Assembly: GCA_021030905.1 (NCBI GenBank)
Contig: JAGFMI010000013.1
Span: 558,001 to 622,000 of the forward strand
Direction of reading: 5' to 3'
Origin: Pyrenula massariospora
Lineage: Eukaryota; Ascomycota; Eurotiomycetes; Pyrenulales; Pyrenulaceae
DNA: 64,000 nucleotides
In this document: positions 1-11,026 of the stretch, in pieces
Numbering within the stretch: the stretch's first letter is position 1
Layout: every line of letters starts with the position of its first letter
Notes under the pieces: generated by a model
The model's input: the letters and a program-made list of their open reading frames with translations, nothing else
Database searches by the model: none
What the model was told of the DNA's origin: nothing
Translations under genes and position numbers: made by a program

Positions 1-1901
1 CAACTTATACCTCCTATGTCCAGCATCGAGGAAGCATACCGTTGCACTGGACGCAAGATAGCACTGGGGTCTCGCCGAAACCTGACATACACTTGAATCT
101 CATCGACCCCTTCTATTCAGCTGCCGCACTCCATTTCAACAACTTATTTGAGAGATATGGTGCGCCTATCTATGTTTTGAACCTGGTCAAAGCTCGAGAA
201 AGACACCCTAGGGAGTCCAAACTCCTAGAAGAATTCACTGCGGCAATTACCTACCTCAGCCAGTTTCTGCCGGACGACAAAAAGATACTGTACAAAGCAT
301 GGGACATGAGCAGAGCAAGCAAAAGTCGCGATCAGGATGTTATCGGCACATTGGAGTCGATCGCGGAAGAGATCATCCCGAAGACGGGCTTCTTTCAGAA
401 TGGCGTTGGTTCTGAATCGGGCTTGAAACTGCAAAATGGAATTGCGAGGACAAATTGTATAGACTGCCTAGATCGGACGAACGCTGCACAGTTTGTTATC
501 GCGAAACGCGCTCTCGGTCATCAATTGGCTGCACTAGGAGTCATTGATGGTACTTCTATCGAGTATGACACTGATGCTATCAACCTTTTCACGCACATGT
601 GGCATGACCATGGTGACACTATAGCTATTCAGTATGGCGGCTCGCACCTTGTCAACACCATGGCAACCTATCGGAAGATCAATCAATGGACGAGCCATCC
701 CCGAGATATGGTCGAAAGCTTTAAGCGCTATTATAACAACTCATTTATGGACTCTCAACGGCAAGAAGCCTACAATCTGTTTCTGGGGAATTATATCTTC
801 GCCCAAGGTCAGCCTATGCTTTGGGACCTTTCCACGGACTATTATCTACATAACTCTAACCCTCGAGCGTGGCGTGACAGACCACAACCAAATTACATCA
901 ACTGGTACACACCAGAGAGCCTGCGTCCTGCAGAGATTCCACCCTCTTCCCAGTCTATGGACCTTTCGACCAAACCGTTACCCTTCTTTGACGACTATTG
1001 GCTCGAGTACTACCGGCCACTAGCATTGTCCTCTTTCCAAAAGATGTTCTCTTTTAAAATGCAATCCAATCTCAAGTACATACCCATCAAGTCATCTTCT
1101 GAAGGTCGCTACGATCTCAGCCCTTTTAAAGTGCGCAGTCACACAGCCGACCAAAATGATCCATCCGACGCTCACACAAAACCTAGCAGTCGCAGGAAGG
1201 GTGTGAAAATAATCGACCCAACCGAGTCCACAACGCCCGCCTCCGAAAGCGCACTGTCTGTCGACACCCAGCTCGCCTCGTCATCCCGTCCATCCCAAGC
1301 CCGAAGCCGCCGCTATACCGGCCTCATCAAAGAGCCTTCACTACAGACCCCATTCAAGCCCACCGTCCCCCCCATTCCGCCCAGCGCAGTCAACACCCCA
1401 GCCGGCCCCCCATCCAAGGCCGAGCAGTACGTCGAAGCCTTCACCCGCCTCGTCGAGCGGTCTCTCAACCCGGTCGTCAGCGACGCGGAGGTCAAGGAAT
1501 ACGAGCGCTACGTGACCCATCCGCTGGAGATCCCGCTCGTCGTCAGCTCGGCCATCGACTACAACAAGGTGGACAAGGATTTCTTGGACTATGTGAATCG
1601 GGCGCAGGATTTTGGGGAGCCCGCGGACTTGGAGGACGACCTGGAGGATGGTGGAGATGCGGATACTGACTCTGGGCTTAAGGAGCAGCAGGCTAACACG
1701 CCGGGGAGGGGGAGGAGTCTGTCGGTTGGGCAGAGGGCGAGGCAGAGTGAGCATTTCTATCGCAAGTGGTTGGATGTGGGGGATGAAGGGTTGACGGTGA
1801 AGGAGGAGGATTATGGGAAGAAACGGTATAAGGTGTACAGACAGTGGTTGAGGGGGAAGAGCTTGTTTAAGCAGAGGCCGTTGGATGCTGGTGAGATGTG
1901 A
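1..1901 (+). CDS. FIG4: FIG4-type SAC-domain phosphoinositide phosphatase, 3' part
   Basis: The frame is open from the first base (codons start at base 3) to a stop ending at 1901, so the 5' part lies outside the window. The opening residues give the SAC signature SYVQHRGSIPLHWTQD. The P-loop NCIDCLDRTN (near 453-482) holds the CX5R(T) catalytic cysteine and arginine of SAC phosphatases. The family removes the 5-phosphate of PI(3,5)P2 at the vacuole and endosome and acts with Vac14 and the Fab1 kinase. The C-terminal 300 residues are Ser/Pro/Thr-rich and then acidic, with a conserved-looking tail containing YRKWLDVGDEG. I chose FIG4 over Sac1 because there is no C-terminal transmembrane hairpin and a long tail follows the SAC domain. 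It converges on the next gene. No intron is visible in this part. Confidence 0.9.
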   Translation, partial: TYTSYVQHRGSIPLHWTQDSTGVSPKPDIHLNLIDPFYSAAALHFNNLFERYGAPIYVLNLVKARERHPRESKLLEEFTAAITYLSQFLPDDKKILYKAWDMSRASKSRDQDVIGTLESIAEEIIPKTGFFQNGVGSESGLKLQNGIARTNCIDCLDRTNAAQFVIAKRALGHQLAALGVIDGTSIEYDTDAINLFTHMWHDHGDTIAIQYGGSHLVNTMATYRKINQWTSHPRDMVESFKRYYNNSFMDSQRQEAYNLFLGNYIFAQGQPMLWDLSTDYYLHNSNPRAWRDRPQPNYINWYTPESLRPAEIPPSSQSMDLSTKPLPFFDDYWLEYYRPLALSSFQKMFSFKMQSNLKYIPIKSSSEGRYDLSPFKVRSHTADQNDPSDAHTKPSSRRKGVKIIDPTESTTPASESALSVDTQLASSSRPSQARSRRYTGLIKEPSLQTPFKPTVPPIPPSAVNTPAGPPSKAEQYVEAFTRLVERSLNPVVSDAEVKEYERYVTHPLEIPLVVSSAIDYNKVDKDFLDYVNRAQDFGEPADLEDDLEDGGDADTDSGLKEQQANTPGRGRSLSVGQRARQSEHFYRKWLDVGDEGLTVKEEDYGKKRYKVYRQWLRGKSLFKQRPLDAGEM

Positions 1902-2116
1902 GCTGAGGCGTTCTGTGTTTCGGTGATATGGGGTTATTCTTTGGTTCTGGAGGCGGTAAGATCGCAGGCGTTTGCAGTTGTAACGATAGAGCGGGCGGGG
2001 TGGTCGGATGGGATAGATTATTGTCTGGGAGGGCTTACGGGGTTTAACCTTCTTTATGCCGGGAATTTTAGCCCGGGCTTCTGGTCCTTGGTGAATGGAT
2101 TTCTGTTCTCCAGCGG

Positions 2117-3514
2117 CTAGGGAGGCTTCGCGCATAGCAAATCTTCCACTCGGTCATCTGCCTTGATCAGTTTTCCATAATAAGATGCCAGATTTGGCGC
2201 GCTCTCTGCGGTAAGTCGCACGACGTCTTGAAGCCTCTGCTTCAGCCTCAACGTCTCTTGCTCCCGTCTACCCTGCTTCCGAGAACGCTCCCCCTCCTCA
2301 TCTTCCTCCACCACCACAATCCAACACCCCACACACCCCCTCAAGATCTCGGCGGCCCAACCCACCCCCCCCCGCTCCTCCAGCGTGATCCTCGGCCCGC
2401 ACGTCCGGACCACCGCCTCCGTGCAGTCGAGCGCGGCCTCAAGCGTCGCCGGCGCGGCCATGCCGAAGGGGTTGGTCAGGACCTGGCGGAGGAGGGGGAG
2501 GATCTGCTGGAGGTGCGCGGCCGTGTGGATGCCGAGCATGAGGATGGTTTCGCGGAGTTCGCGGATGAGGAGGGCGGTGAGGGAGGGGTGGTCGAGGGCG
2601 TAGGGGATGGAGTAGAGGAGGCCGTTTGTGAGGAGATCTGTGAGCATTGAGAGGTTCGCTTTGCCGGTGGGGGCTTTGAGGGTGGAGAGGGAGGCTTTGG
2701 AAGGCGGTTGGGGATGCGAGGAGGGTTTGGGGGCGAGTTTGGGGTGGCGGGCACGGATTAGGGCCCGTTCGGCTGGGTAGAGCTGGCGCAGGATCTGGAT
2801 TGATTCTCTCTCCGGTGTCAGGGTGGGGAGGAGAGATATGTTGGGGCGGAGTGCGTCTGTGAAGACGTCGATTAGACCCGTTCGGGTGAGCAGATCGGAC
2901 TCGCAGTCTGCGATGTCGGATGCAAAGATTTCCAAAAGGTGGCACCCTCGGGCTTTGCTGTCTATAGAGTCGTCGTCTATTAGGGACAGAATGGGAGGAA
3001 CTAGCAGTGGAAATTGGGAATTGAGAGCTTTCGAGCGACCAGGCTGGGCAGGTAGACAACTATATTGAGAGACAACCAAGCTCAACAGGTCAACCGACCA
3101 TGGAGCGGCGTTTCTCCATGGCTTTGAGGATTCGTCGAAGAGGTCAGAATTAAATCGACCGGCGGTGGGGTCGGACTCAGGATAGAGATTCTTGCGGCCT
3201 GATGGTGTGATGGAGGGTTGCTTTGAGGACTTGAAGAGAGGCCTGATTATAACTGAGAGGATTTGAGACAATTGGTCTGGCAAGAACGAAAGGTCACGAT
3301 TTCTTAGTGCCTTGACGAGGCCGAGCGCCTTGGAAGCTAAGGCTTGAGGAGTAGTCTCTGATCCTGGAATGGCTGAGGTAGACAGAGAGCCTTTGGCTAA
3401 GCGGAGCGTGCGCTCGAGGCTTTGTAAGGATACCTCAAAGTCTGCATCGAACTCCATGGTCCCCACCTCTAAAAGAGCTGGTGAGATAGTGCCGGAGAAC
3501 TGAATGTCCTTCAA
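2117..3514 (-). CDS. TTI2: Tti2-family protein (TELO2-interacting protein 2)
   Basis: A single 465-residue frame. The best family match by eye is Tti2, a HEAT-like helical subunit of the Tel2-Tti1-Tti2 co-chaperone that helps mature PIKK kinases (TOR, ATM/ATR-type). The tell-tale segment is PLLVPPILSLIDDDSIDSK followed by ARGCHLLEIF in the middle of the protein, then further amphipathic helices such as LRPNISLLPTLTPERES. The C-terminal half is charged, with a Glu/Arg-rich stretch near residue 400. The start at 3514 gives MKDIQFSG; a second in-frame Met at 3457 (MEFDADFE) is a reasonable alternative. It is transcribed divergently from CUL4 and converges on FIG4. The family call is moderately sure because the protein is poorly conserved in fungi. 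Confidence 0.65.
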   Translation of the reverse strand: MKDIQFSGTISPALLEVGTMEFDADFEVSLQSLERTLRLAKGSLSTSAIPGSETTPQALASKALGLVKALRNRDLSFLPDQLSQILSVIIRPLFKSSKQPSITPSGRKNLYPESDPTAGRFNSDLFDESSKPWRNAAPWSVDLLSLVVSQYSCLPAQPGRSKALNSQFPLLVPPILSLIDDDSIDSKARGCHLLEIFASDIADCESDLLTRTGLIDVFTDALRPNISLLPTLTPERESIQILRQLYPAERALIRARHPKLAPKPSSHPQPPSKASLSTLKAPTGKANLSMLTDLLTNGLLYSIPYALDHPSLTALLIRELRETILMLGIHTAAHLQQILPLLRQVLTNPFGMAAPATLEAALDCTEAVVRTCGPRITLEERGGVGWAAEILRGCVGCWIVVVEEDEEGERSRKQGRREQETLRLKQRLQDVVRLTAESAPNLASYYGKLIKADDRVEDLLCAKPP

Positions 3515-4192
3515 AGTGATCTAAAGAGCTGACTGATTCTGTGTGAAACCGACCTACGTACTGCACAGGCTCTTCCCTCGACATATCAGCCTCTGGCTGC
3601 AGAGTGAGACGATATAGAAGATGACCGTGATAAAGGATTTGGCGTTATCGTCAAAATTGAATTCGTACAATACCTCAATAGGTATACCACAATTCTTCTA
3701 GAGTTCCGAAACCTTCTCAAATGCCAGTAGAGGGGGAGTGAAGACTTAGCAAGGTGCAGCGGACTTAACCTCCAATTTATGCTGTTAAATCCGACGAAGG
3801 AGCTTGCCGACTGGAAGTTCGCTGGTGATGCAACTTCAATTTGGACGAGAAGCGCAACCAGCACTCATCGCATCTTCAGTCTACGACGGCAAGACATCTA
3901 TTTCGTGCGTTGGGCGAAAGGTTTAGGCTCTAATTACAGCTCCTAATTCCTCTCATGTAAGATTTTGTGGTAAATCTATTTACGTTACAAACGTCACCAC
4001 TCAGACATGCAAGAACACTAATAGACTTGCGGATCAGACGCTGGGGTACTTAGACACCTAGTTAGAAAGCTATCAGCATCTCACACCAACGATCGAGACG
4101 CTGACGCTTCTCTACAGCCTCCATTCAAGTGCCAAAAACGAGATCTTTCGACCGGTCAAGGAGATCGAACCCTGACGCGAACCCATCATACA
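3515..4192. promoter_or_regulatory. Divergent promoter region TTI2 / CUL4
   Basis: 678 bases between the start codons of two divergently transcribed genes. No further open frame with recognisable content, no TATA box close to either start and no repeat seen. Both upstream regions and 5' leaders must lie here. Confidence 0.5.
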
Positions 4193-6836
4193 ATGGCAGC
4201 AGCTTCTATTTCCCCTGGGAAGAGGGCGTATGACTTTGGTCCCAACTCGAATAGAATCTTTTCGAATAGGGTTTCTACGCAGGGAAAGACTCCCAAAACA
4301 TCTCCCGGCAACGGTACTCTGAGAACCTCGTCGCACGATGGTGTCAAGAGACTGACAGTCAAAAACTTGCAACCTCCAAAGACCAATCCACAACAATACT
4401 TTAATAAAATTTGGGCTCAATTGGACGTTTCGTTATCGTCCATATTTCGTAACGAAGAACCTCCCTATTCCCTCGAAGAGCTCTACAAAGGAGCTGAAAA
4501 TCTTTGCCGGCAAGGCAACGCGAAATCTTTGTACCAAAAATTGCGCCAGAAATGCATCGAAAACGCAATAAGTATAAGAGAAAGTCTCGTGACAAAAGGT
4601 CGCTTGGTACAAGATGTGGATCTAGTTCAAGCTTTTGTTGAGTCATGGACGATATGGGATAAGCACATGGTAGGTCTAGTTGGCTTCTTTCGATGGGCTT
4701 GTAGCTGCTCACCAAATAGACTGTCATTAGGAACATATTCTATTACATGGACCAGTCGTATTTGCTGAGATCATCAGATAACGAAGTGATTAAAGAGATG
4801 GGGTTGGTCCGCTTCAGAGACCATGTTTTCAATGACGGCCAGCTCAGACCTAATATTATTCGCGGCGCTTTGACATTGATTAAGGATGATAGAGAAAACC
4901 CTCAAATATTGGCAAACAGTAGCATTGTCCGAAAAATTGTTGATACTTTCCACGAGCTCGGCTTATACAAAGATACCTTTGAACCGGCCTTCCTTGAAGC
5001 GACTAAGGAATACTTGACAGCCCGAGCTTTGGAAGAGCTGGAAAATGGTGACCTCGTGGAGATGTTAGACCAGAGCACGCAGCTGCTTGACAAGGAAATG
5101 CATCAGTCCGATACATATAACCTGGACCGCAGTACTAGACGGGACTTATCTGAGCTTTTTGATAAGTCTGTCATTCAAACGCAATATGGATTTTTGCTAG
5201 AGCAAGATCGATTACTGGATCTTTTTGAATCGAACAACAGCAAGGCTCTCCGCCAGGCCTACAACTTCCTCGACCGCATTGGTAAAGCTACCGAGCTTGG
5301 GCTTTCGTTCGACACATTTGTCAGCGATGAAGGCTCCTCGATCGTGTTTGACGAGAAACGAGAAGCCGAAATGATCCCTCGGCTGCTAGAGTTCAAACAG
5401 CACCTTGACCATATCCTTTCGTATTCTTTTCATGGCAATGAGGATCTGGGAAATGTGCTACATAAGGCTTTCGAGAACTTTATCAATAAGACGAAGAAAA
5501 CACAGTCTACTTGGGGCACGGATAACCCAAAGCCAGGAGAGATGATCGCCAAGTACGTAGATGCGTTATTGAAAGGTGGGATTAAAGCAATACCTTCGAT
5601 CATGTCTGCGAAGAACCATGAAAGTGCTAGGGCAGAGGAAGATGATGATGAAGGTATGGCTGATGAAGAGCTTCAAATTAACAAGCAGCTCGATCTCGTA
5701 CTAGATCTATTCAGATTTGTGCACGGAAAAGCGGTCTTCGAGGCATTCTACAAGAAAGATCTCGCAAGGCGACTTTTAATGGGTCGAAGTGCTAGTAACG
5801 ATGCCGAGAAGAGTATGCTTTCGAGACTGAAGACGGGTAGGTTCTTGCTTAGATACTCGTGATATCACTGTCCGCTGATCTCTGGCACAGAATGTGGCTC
5901 TGGCTTTACCCATAACTTAGAGTCAATGTTCAAGGACATGGATTTGGCAAGGGAGGAGATGCTTTCATACAACTCGATACAAGCAGAAAGAGACGTGAAA
6001 AGTCCCATGGATCTCAGCGCCAATGTTCTGTCCTCAGCAGCTTGGCCCACGTATCCTGATGTTCCAGTCAACATTCCGGTAGCAATCTCTAAAGCAATGT
6101 CGAATTTCGAGCTACATTACAAATCGAAGTATCAAGGACGAAAACTAACATGGAAGCATGCGCTTTCCCATTGCCAGCTGCGTGCTAGGTTTCCAAAGGG
6201 CAATAAGGAGATTGTTGTTAGCGGCTTCCAAGCGATCGTTTTGCTACTCTTCAATGACGTGTCGGATGGATCCAGCCTATCCTACGAAGATATCCAAGCA
6301 AGCACAGGACTATGTAAGTCACGTTTACCTGTAATAATCTTATAGTCGACTAAAAGAATTTCAAAGCGGATGCGGAACTTACAAGAACCATGCAATCCCT
6401 CGCTTGCGCTAAATACCGGGTGCTCACAAAGAATCCGAAGGGAAAAGATGTCAACCCAACAGATCAATTTTCATTCAATACATCCTTTCAAGATCAGAAG
6501 CTGCGTATCAAGATCAACCAAGTTCAGCTCAAAGAGACGAAAGAAGAGAACAAGGAAACTCACGAGCGAGTGGCGGCGGATCGTCACTACGAGACACAGG
6601 CGGCAATCGTTCGTATTATGAAGAGTCGAAAGACCATCAAACATGCAGAGTTAGTTGCAGAAGTCATCAATGCAACGAAGAGCCGCGGCGTACTGGAACC
6701 AGCTGATATCAAGAAGAACATAGAGAAGTAAGTGCTTTAAGTACACGTACGTCTACTTTGCTCACAGCGTCCTAGGCTTATTGAGAAGGATTACATGGAT
6801 CGCGAGGCTAGCAATACCTATGTTTACGTTGCATGA
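4193..6836 (+). CDS. CUL4: Cullin-4, scaffold of a CRL4 ubiquitin ligase
   Basis: Five exons: 4193-4669, 4720-5836, 5891-6313, 6367-6727, 6776-6836. These join in frame to an 812-residue cullin, the normal family size. The N-terminal cullin repeats include VIRNIFYYMDQSYLL. The cullin-homology region has FYKKDLARRLL, needed for RBX1 docking, and ECGSGFTHNLESMF. The winged-helix tail carries the NEDD8 site IVRIMKSRKTI, with the acceptor lysine at 6621-6623, and ends IEKDYMDREASNTYVYVA. Cul4 rather than Cul1/Cul3 is supported by the Ser/Pro-rich N-terminal extension and the form of the NEDD8-site region. In CRL4, DDB1 binds the N-terminus and RBX1 the C-terminus. The ligase acts in nuclear DNA repair, replication licensing and heterochromatin. 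All four introns are 48-54 nt with consensus-like ends. Confidence 0.92.
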
Positions 6837-7368
6837 TGGTATTGGGTTTTTAATTCTAGGACATTAATCTTTCCAAACATAGATGGCCAACTTTTCATAC
6901 ATCGTCCACGACCAACTCTACCTTTTTCGGTTGAATACATGACTGGTCTGTCTCAAACTATCATGTACTCTATTATCGTTGTCGGTGAAGGCCGATTCGA
7001 TACACGAATGGTTTTCCAGGAGGCTGTTCTTGAAGGTACGCATGGGCCAATACCACGATTCATCACCTTCGGGAATACTCAAAGAGGAAAGCCGCACGTC
7101 ATGTATTGTTTTTGCTACATCTTTTGTTTTCTACGCGGTGCCCCTCAATCGCCCGGGGGAGGTCCACTGCCCCGCACCCCACGCCTCCGCAAATTGTGCC
7201 GGCTACGTCTGCGCTCCAGTTCTTTCGACGAGCATACTGGCAATAGACGTCCTCTCCGTTTTCTTACTATTGAACTTCTTGTATATTATTTTGACGTCTC
7301 TCCTGTGCTGCGTTTTATTTCATGACATGTGATTCACTTTAGACCCCTGCCCCTCCGATACCGTAACC
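6837..7368. other. Intergenic region CUL4 - DAK
   Basis: Holds the CUL4 3' end and the upstream region of the dihydroxyacetone kinase. Overlapping short frames at 6939-7332 are Cys/Phe-rich and resemble no family, so they are not called. CT-rich stretches near 7240-7310 are typical of a fungal promoter. Confidence 0.4.
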
Positions 7369-9211
7369 ATGCAAACGAAGCACTTTATCCACGACCCCAC
7401 CCACCTGGTCAACACAGCTCTCCACTCGCTCACACTCACCAACCCCTCTCTTGCCTTTGACAGCGAGAACAAAATCATCTATCAACGACCTTCTAAAGAT
7501 GCAAAGTCCAGAGTATCCATCATCTCCGGCGGCGGGTCTGGTCACGAACCAGGCTTCGCAGGCTTCGTCGGCAAGGTACTGCAACCCCCCGAACACTGCA
7601 CTCATTGTACTCACAAAGCTAAACCAGGGTCTTCTTACAGCCGGGGTAGCGGGCACGATCTTCGCCTCCCCCTCCGCCGAACAGGTCCGCCGCGCGATCA
7701 GTGCGCGAGTGCCTCACGACAAGGGCGTCCTCGTTATAACTATGAACTACACCGGGGATGTGTTGAACTTTGGCATGGCGGCGGAGAAGGCCAAAGCTGC
7801 CGGCGTGCAGACTGAATTCTTCGCCATGGGCGATGATGTCGGTGTTGGCCGTGCAAAGGGCGGGAAGGTAGGCCGGAGAGGGATCGCGGGGAGTATCATG
7901 ACATTGAAAATCATTGGGGCGTTGGCAGACAAAGGAGGATCGTTGGAGGAAGTGTACAAACTGGCGCAACAGGTCACGGGGAATATCATCAGTCTTGGAT
8001 CGAGTCTGGAGCATGTGCACGTTCCGGGGAGGGGCAAGCCGAGTCCTGAGGAGGAGATGCCCGAAGGCGAGATCGAGGTTGGCATGGGCATCCACAATGA
8101 GCCGGGGTCGAGAAAGGTCCACGCGACGCTTCCGGAGCTCGTCAAGATCATGCTTGCGCAGCTGCTGGATCCGAATGATGCGGACCGCGCGTTTGTGTCG
8201 GTTGCGAAATCCGATCAGCTCGTTCTCTTCATCAACAACCTGGGTGGATTGAGCATGCTGGAGCTCGCGGGCGTGACCGCCGAGGCGGCGCTGCAACTCG
8301 AGCAGGACTACGGCCACAAGCCCGTGCGCGTCATCTCAGGGACCTTCCTAACCAGCCTAAACGGCATGGGCTTCAGCATCTCGCTGCTCAAGCTCGCCGA
8401 CACCGGCCTCGGCCCGGGCAAGTCGATGCTAGAGCTCCTCGACCACCCCACCGAAGCGGTCGGCTGGGCGGCGCCCGTCTCCCCAGGGACCTGGAACGCG
8501 CCGAACGACGGCGTCATGGACAACAAGATCTCCGGCACCGCGGACGACCGCCCCAGCAACCTCGTCCTCCCCGACCCGCCAGCCGCAAAGAAAGCACTGA
8601 CCGCCGGCCTCGACGCGGTGGTCGCGGCCGAGCAGGAGGTCACGCGGTACGACAGCATCGTCGGCGACGGGGACTGCGGCGTGGGTCTCAGACGCGGCGC
8701 GGAAGCAATCCTCAAGGAGATCAACGCCCTGCCCGAGTTCCCGGCGGACGCGGTCGCGCTGGTCGGCAAGATTATACCGGTCGTCGAGAACGTGATGGAC
8801 GGCACCAGCGGCGCCCTCTACGCCATCTTCCTCAACGCCCTCGCCCACGGCCTCCGCGAACAGGACTCCTCTTCTTCTTCCTCCTCCCCCACCCCCGTCG
8901 ACGGCCGCATCTGGGCCGCAGCCCTAGTCAGCGCAATGAAAGCCCTAGCCAAATACACGCCCGCACAACCCGGCGACCGGACGCTGATGGACGCGCTGGT
9001 GCCGTTTGTGGAGACGCTGGGGGAGGGCGGGGATGTGGGGGTGGCGGCGGGGGCGGCGAGGGAGGGGGCGGAAGGGACCAAGGGGATGCATGCGAGTCTG
9101 GGGCGGGCGGTGTATGTCGGGGGGGAGGGGGAGTGGATGGGGAAGATTCCGGATCCGGGGGCTTGGGGGTTGGCGGAGTTCTTCAAGGGACTGGCGGATG
9201 GGTGTCAGTGA
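7369..9211 (+). CDS. DAK1: Dihydroxyacetone kinase (ATP-dependent, two-domain Dak)
   Basis: Two exons (7369-7575, 7628-9211) separated by a 52-nt intron join as GFVGK|GLLTAGVAG to give about 596 residues, the usual length of eukaryotic single-chain DHA kinase. The N-terminal DhaK domain has the GGGSGHEPGF loop (about residues 53-62) and GMGIHNEPG (His near 225), the histidine that forms the covalent hemiaminal with dihydroxyacetone. The C-terminal DhaL domain begins near residue 395 and has the ATP/Mg loop IVGDGDCG (about 412-419) and DGTSGALYAIF. A run of about eight serines (near 8870-8890) and a very G-rich coding strand at the 3' end are low-complexity features. The enzyme phosphorylates dihydroxyacetone and glyceraldehyde in cytosolic glycerol use and detoxification. 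The start was chosen because the N-terminal sequence matches the family from its first residues. Confidence 0.95.
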
Positions 9212-9994
9212 GTATGTGGGAGGTAGGTGAGGGTTGGGGATGGGTGGGGGAGGGAGGGGCGGGGTGTCTGGACGGGCAGCTTGTATGGACTGTACGTTGA
9301 AGGAGGGGGGGATACTGGTCTAGGTCTTACTACTTTACTGCCGAGCATTGCAATGGTTTCTTAAAACAACAGTATGTCGCGTCGTAGGCGTCTGAGTGGT
9401 AGATATGGTGCTCTGTCCAGAGCGAAGTGGGGAGATAGGTTCTTTGGAAAAGAGTCTCGTGAGGCATACCGACCCATACTCCGCGGTTGGTGGTAGAGGC
9501 GGGGAGGGACGGTTTCAAGGTCGTGGCTCACATACACATTCTCCCTGCATAAATCGTAAGAGGTGTTTAGATGTTTGTAGGCATCCCATCGTTTGCCAAT
9601 TGAATCATGAATCGGAGCGAGCTACCTGGAACGTAGATTTTACGCGTGCGACAGAATTGGCAGAACCACAATATTAATTCAGGAGAGCGATGTGCAGCAA
9701 CATAGGCATAACTTTCATTAAAAACGTATCTCGTGCACGACAACTAAAAGAGGATGCGAATGAGGCGCAGCCTGAATCCTCCTTCAATATCGAAAAGCTC
9801 ACTTTTGCACGCCCAACTCGAGTCCACGCTAGCGTTTCTAGCCCTTCCTTTGGGTATCATAGTGAAGAAATAGACGGGAATTATAGGTCCGCCGATGCCT
9901 GGGTGATTTGCACAAAGCCCAACCCTGGTAAGCAGAGAGTTCAAGCAAAGATCTAGAACAATAAACCTCATCAGTATAATGCTCCACGGCAGAG
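9212..9994. other. Intergenic region between convergent DAK and bZIP genes
   Basis: Carries the 3' ends of both genes. The first 110 bases are strongly G-rich. No convincing gene, RNA or repeat seen; the short frames present have no recognisable sequence. Confidence 0.4.
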
Positions 9995-11026
9995 TCAAGA
10001 TGATCGTCCGCCGCCAAGATTGTTTATCAAAGCAGATTCAATCGTATCCATGTCATCAGAGTCCGAGCCGCGGACCAGTCCACCAGAAAACGGCGAATTG
10101 TGATCCTCCTCGTAGTCAATGTTCAATCCCTCGGGACTCAATGGTTCGGTTTTCATAGGGACGCCATATCTCGACGGATCAGCTAGGCTCGTTGCTGAGT
10201 TTGCTAGCCAGGACTCCAACGCCGGGTGATGGCATTCGGAATGTGTGAGAATCATGTCCTTCAGCATCAAGACTTCTTGCCGTGCCAAGTCTCGCTGTTC
10301 CACGAGCATCCGTCGAATGGATTGTTGTTCACGATGTTTTGCTTCCAAGTTCTCTGTCCACTCTTTCTTCTTGAGACGGCATTTGGAAGCGGCAACTCGG
10401 TTACGCTCGAGGAATTTGCTGCGCTTCTCGTCGGCGGACTCGCTGAGGCTAATGTTGGAGGACTTGCGGTTGGACTTGCGGGAGGCGGGCTTGCGACGTC
10501 GCGTTGATGACGACTCTTCATTCTTGACGTTGGAATTATTTACCCCTTCGAAGCCTCCACTCTGCTGACTTGGCTGGGATATACTCTGTGTTGTGGAAGG
10601 CTCGCAAGGAACAGTGGCTTCAGCATGAGGGGATTGGTCCATAGGCGGTGTGATTTGACCGTAGTGGGAGATGGCGGTGTTTGAAATTGCGCGAGGATTA
10701 CCTATGGACATTGGGGCCATGTTGAGCTTCCGGCTATAAGGTTGCTGGTACGACGGTTCCGTCAACCCTGACCACCGGTTCAGGTCATCGCCCGAGAGAG
10801 CGGCCTCAGCTGCGTTGAACCCGCTTTCTTTTACTGGGCTTGTTGCTGGCGAAAAGCCTCCAAACTCATGATCGTAGGTAGAGTTTTGGGTTTCCACAAA
10901 GGCTGGTCTCGAATCAAGCAGGCCTGGGGTCGTGACAAGCATGTCGTCAAACCCAAACGAGCCCATAGTAGAAGAAGATAAGTAGGTGGATTTTGAAAGG
11001 GACAAAGCAGAGGAAATAATGTCCAC
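9995..11026 (-). CDS. atfB: CREB/ATF-type bZIP transcription factor, AtfB-like
   Basis: An intron-free 343-residue frame. A basic region-leucine zipper lies near residues 195-260: the DNA-binding stretch KFLERNRVAASKCRLKKKEW has the N-x7-R spacing of bZIP proteins and is the ATF/CREB form. The zipper continues to EVLMLKDMILTHSECHHPA. A Lys/Arg-rich stretch just upstream (STRRRKPASRKSNRK) looks like a nuclear signal. This order, a short acidic N-terminus, STRRRK, bZIP, a Cys/His pair and an acidic Asp/Ser tail, matches fungal AtfB, which links stress response, conidia and secondary metabolism. AtfA proteins are longer and have N-terminal HRA/OSA-type regions not seen here. The symbol is by resemblance. 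It is the only broad stress or metabolism regulator seen in the window outside the PKS cluster. Confidence 0.8.
   Translation of the reverse strand: MDIISSALSLSKSTYLSSSTMGSFGFDDMLVTTPGLLDSRPAFVETQNSTYDHEFGGFSPATSPVKESGFNAAEAALSGDDLNRWSGLTEPSYQQPYSRKLNMAPMSIGNPRAISNTAISHYGQITPPMDQSPHAEATVPCEPSTTQSISQPSQQSGGFEGVNNSNVKNEESSSTRRRKPASRKSNRKSSNISLSESADEKRSKFLERNRVAASKCRLKKKEWTENLEAKHREQQSIRRMLVEQRDLARQEVLMLKDMILTHSECHHPALESWLANSATSLADPSRYGVPMKTEPLSPEGLNIDYEEDHNSPFSGGLVRGSDSDDMDTIESALINNLGGGRSS

Noticed and set aside
1341-2135. 264-codon minus-strand frame over the FIG4 3' end
   Set aside because: Antisense to FIG4 coding sequence, Arg/Pro-rich shadow composition.
6939-7332. Two overlapping frames upstream of DAK
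   Set aside because: Composition is promoter-like CT-rich DNA and there is no family resemblance.
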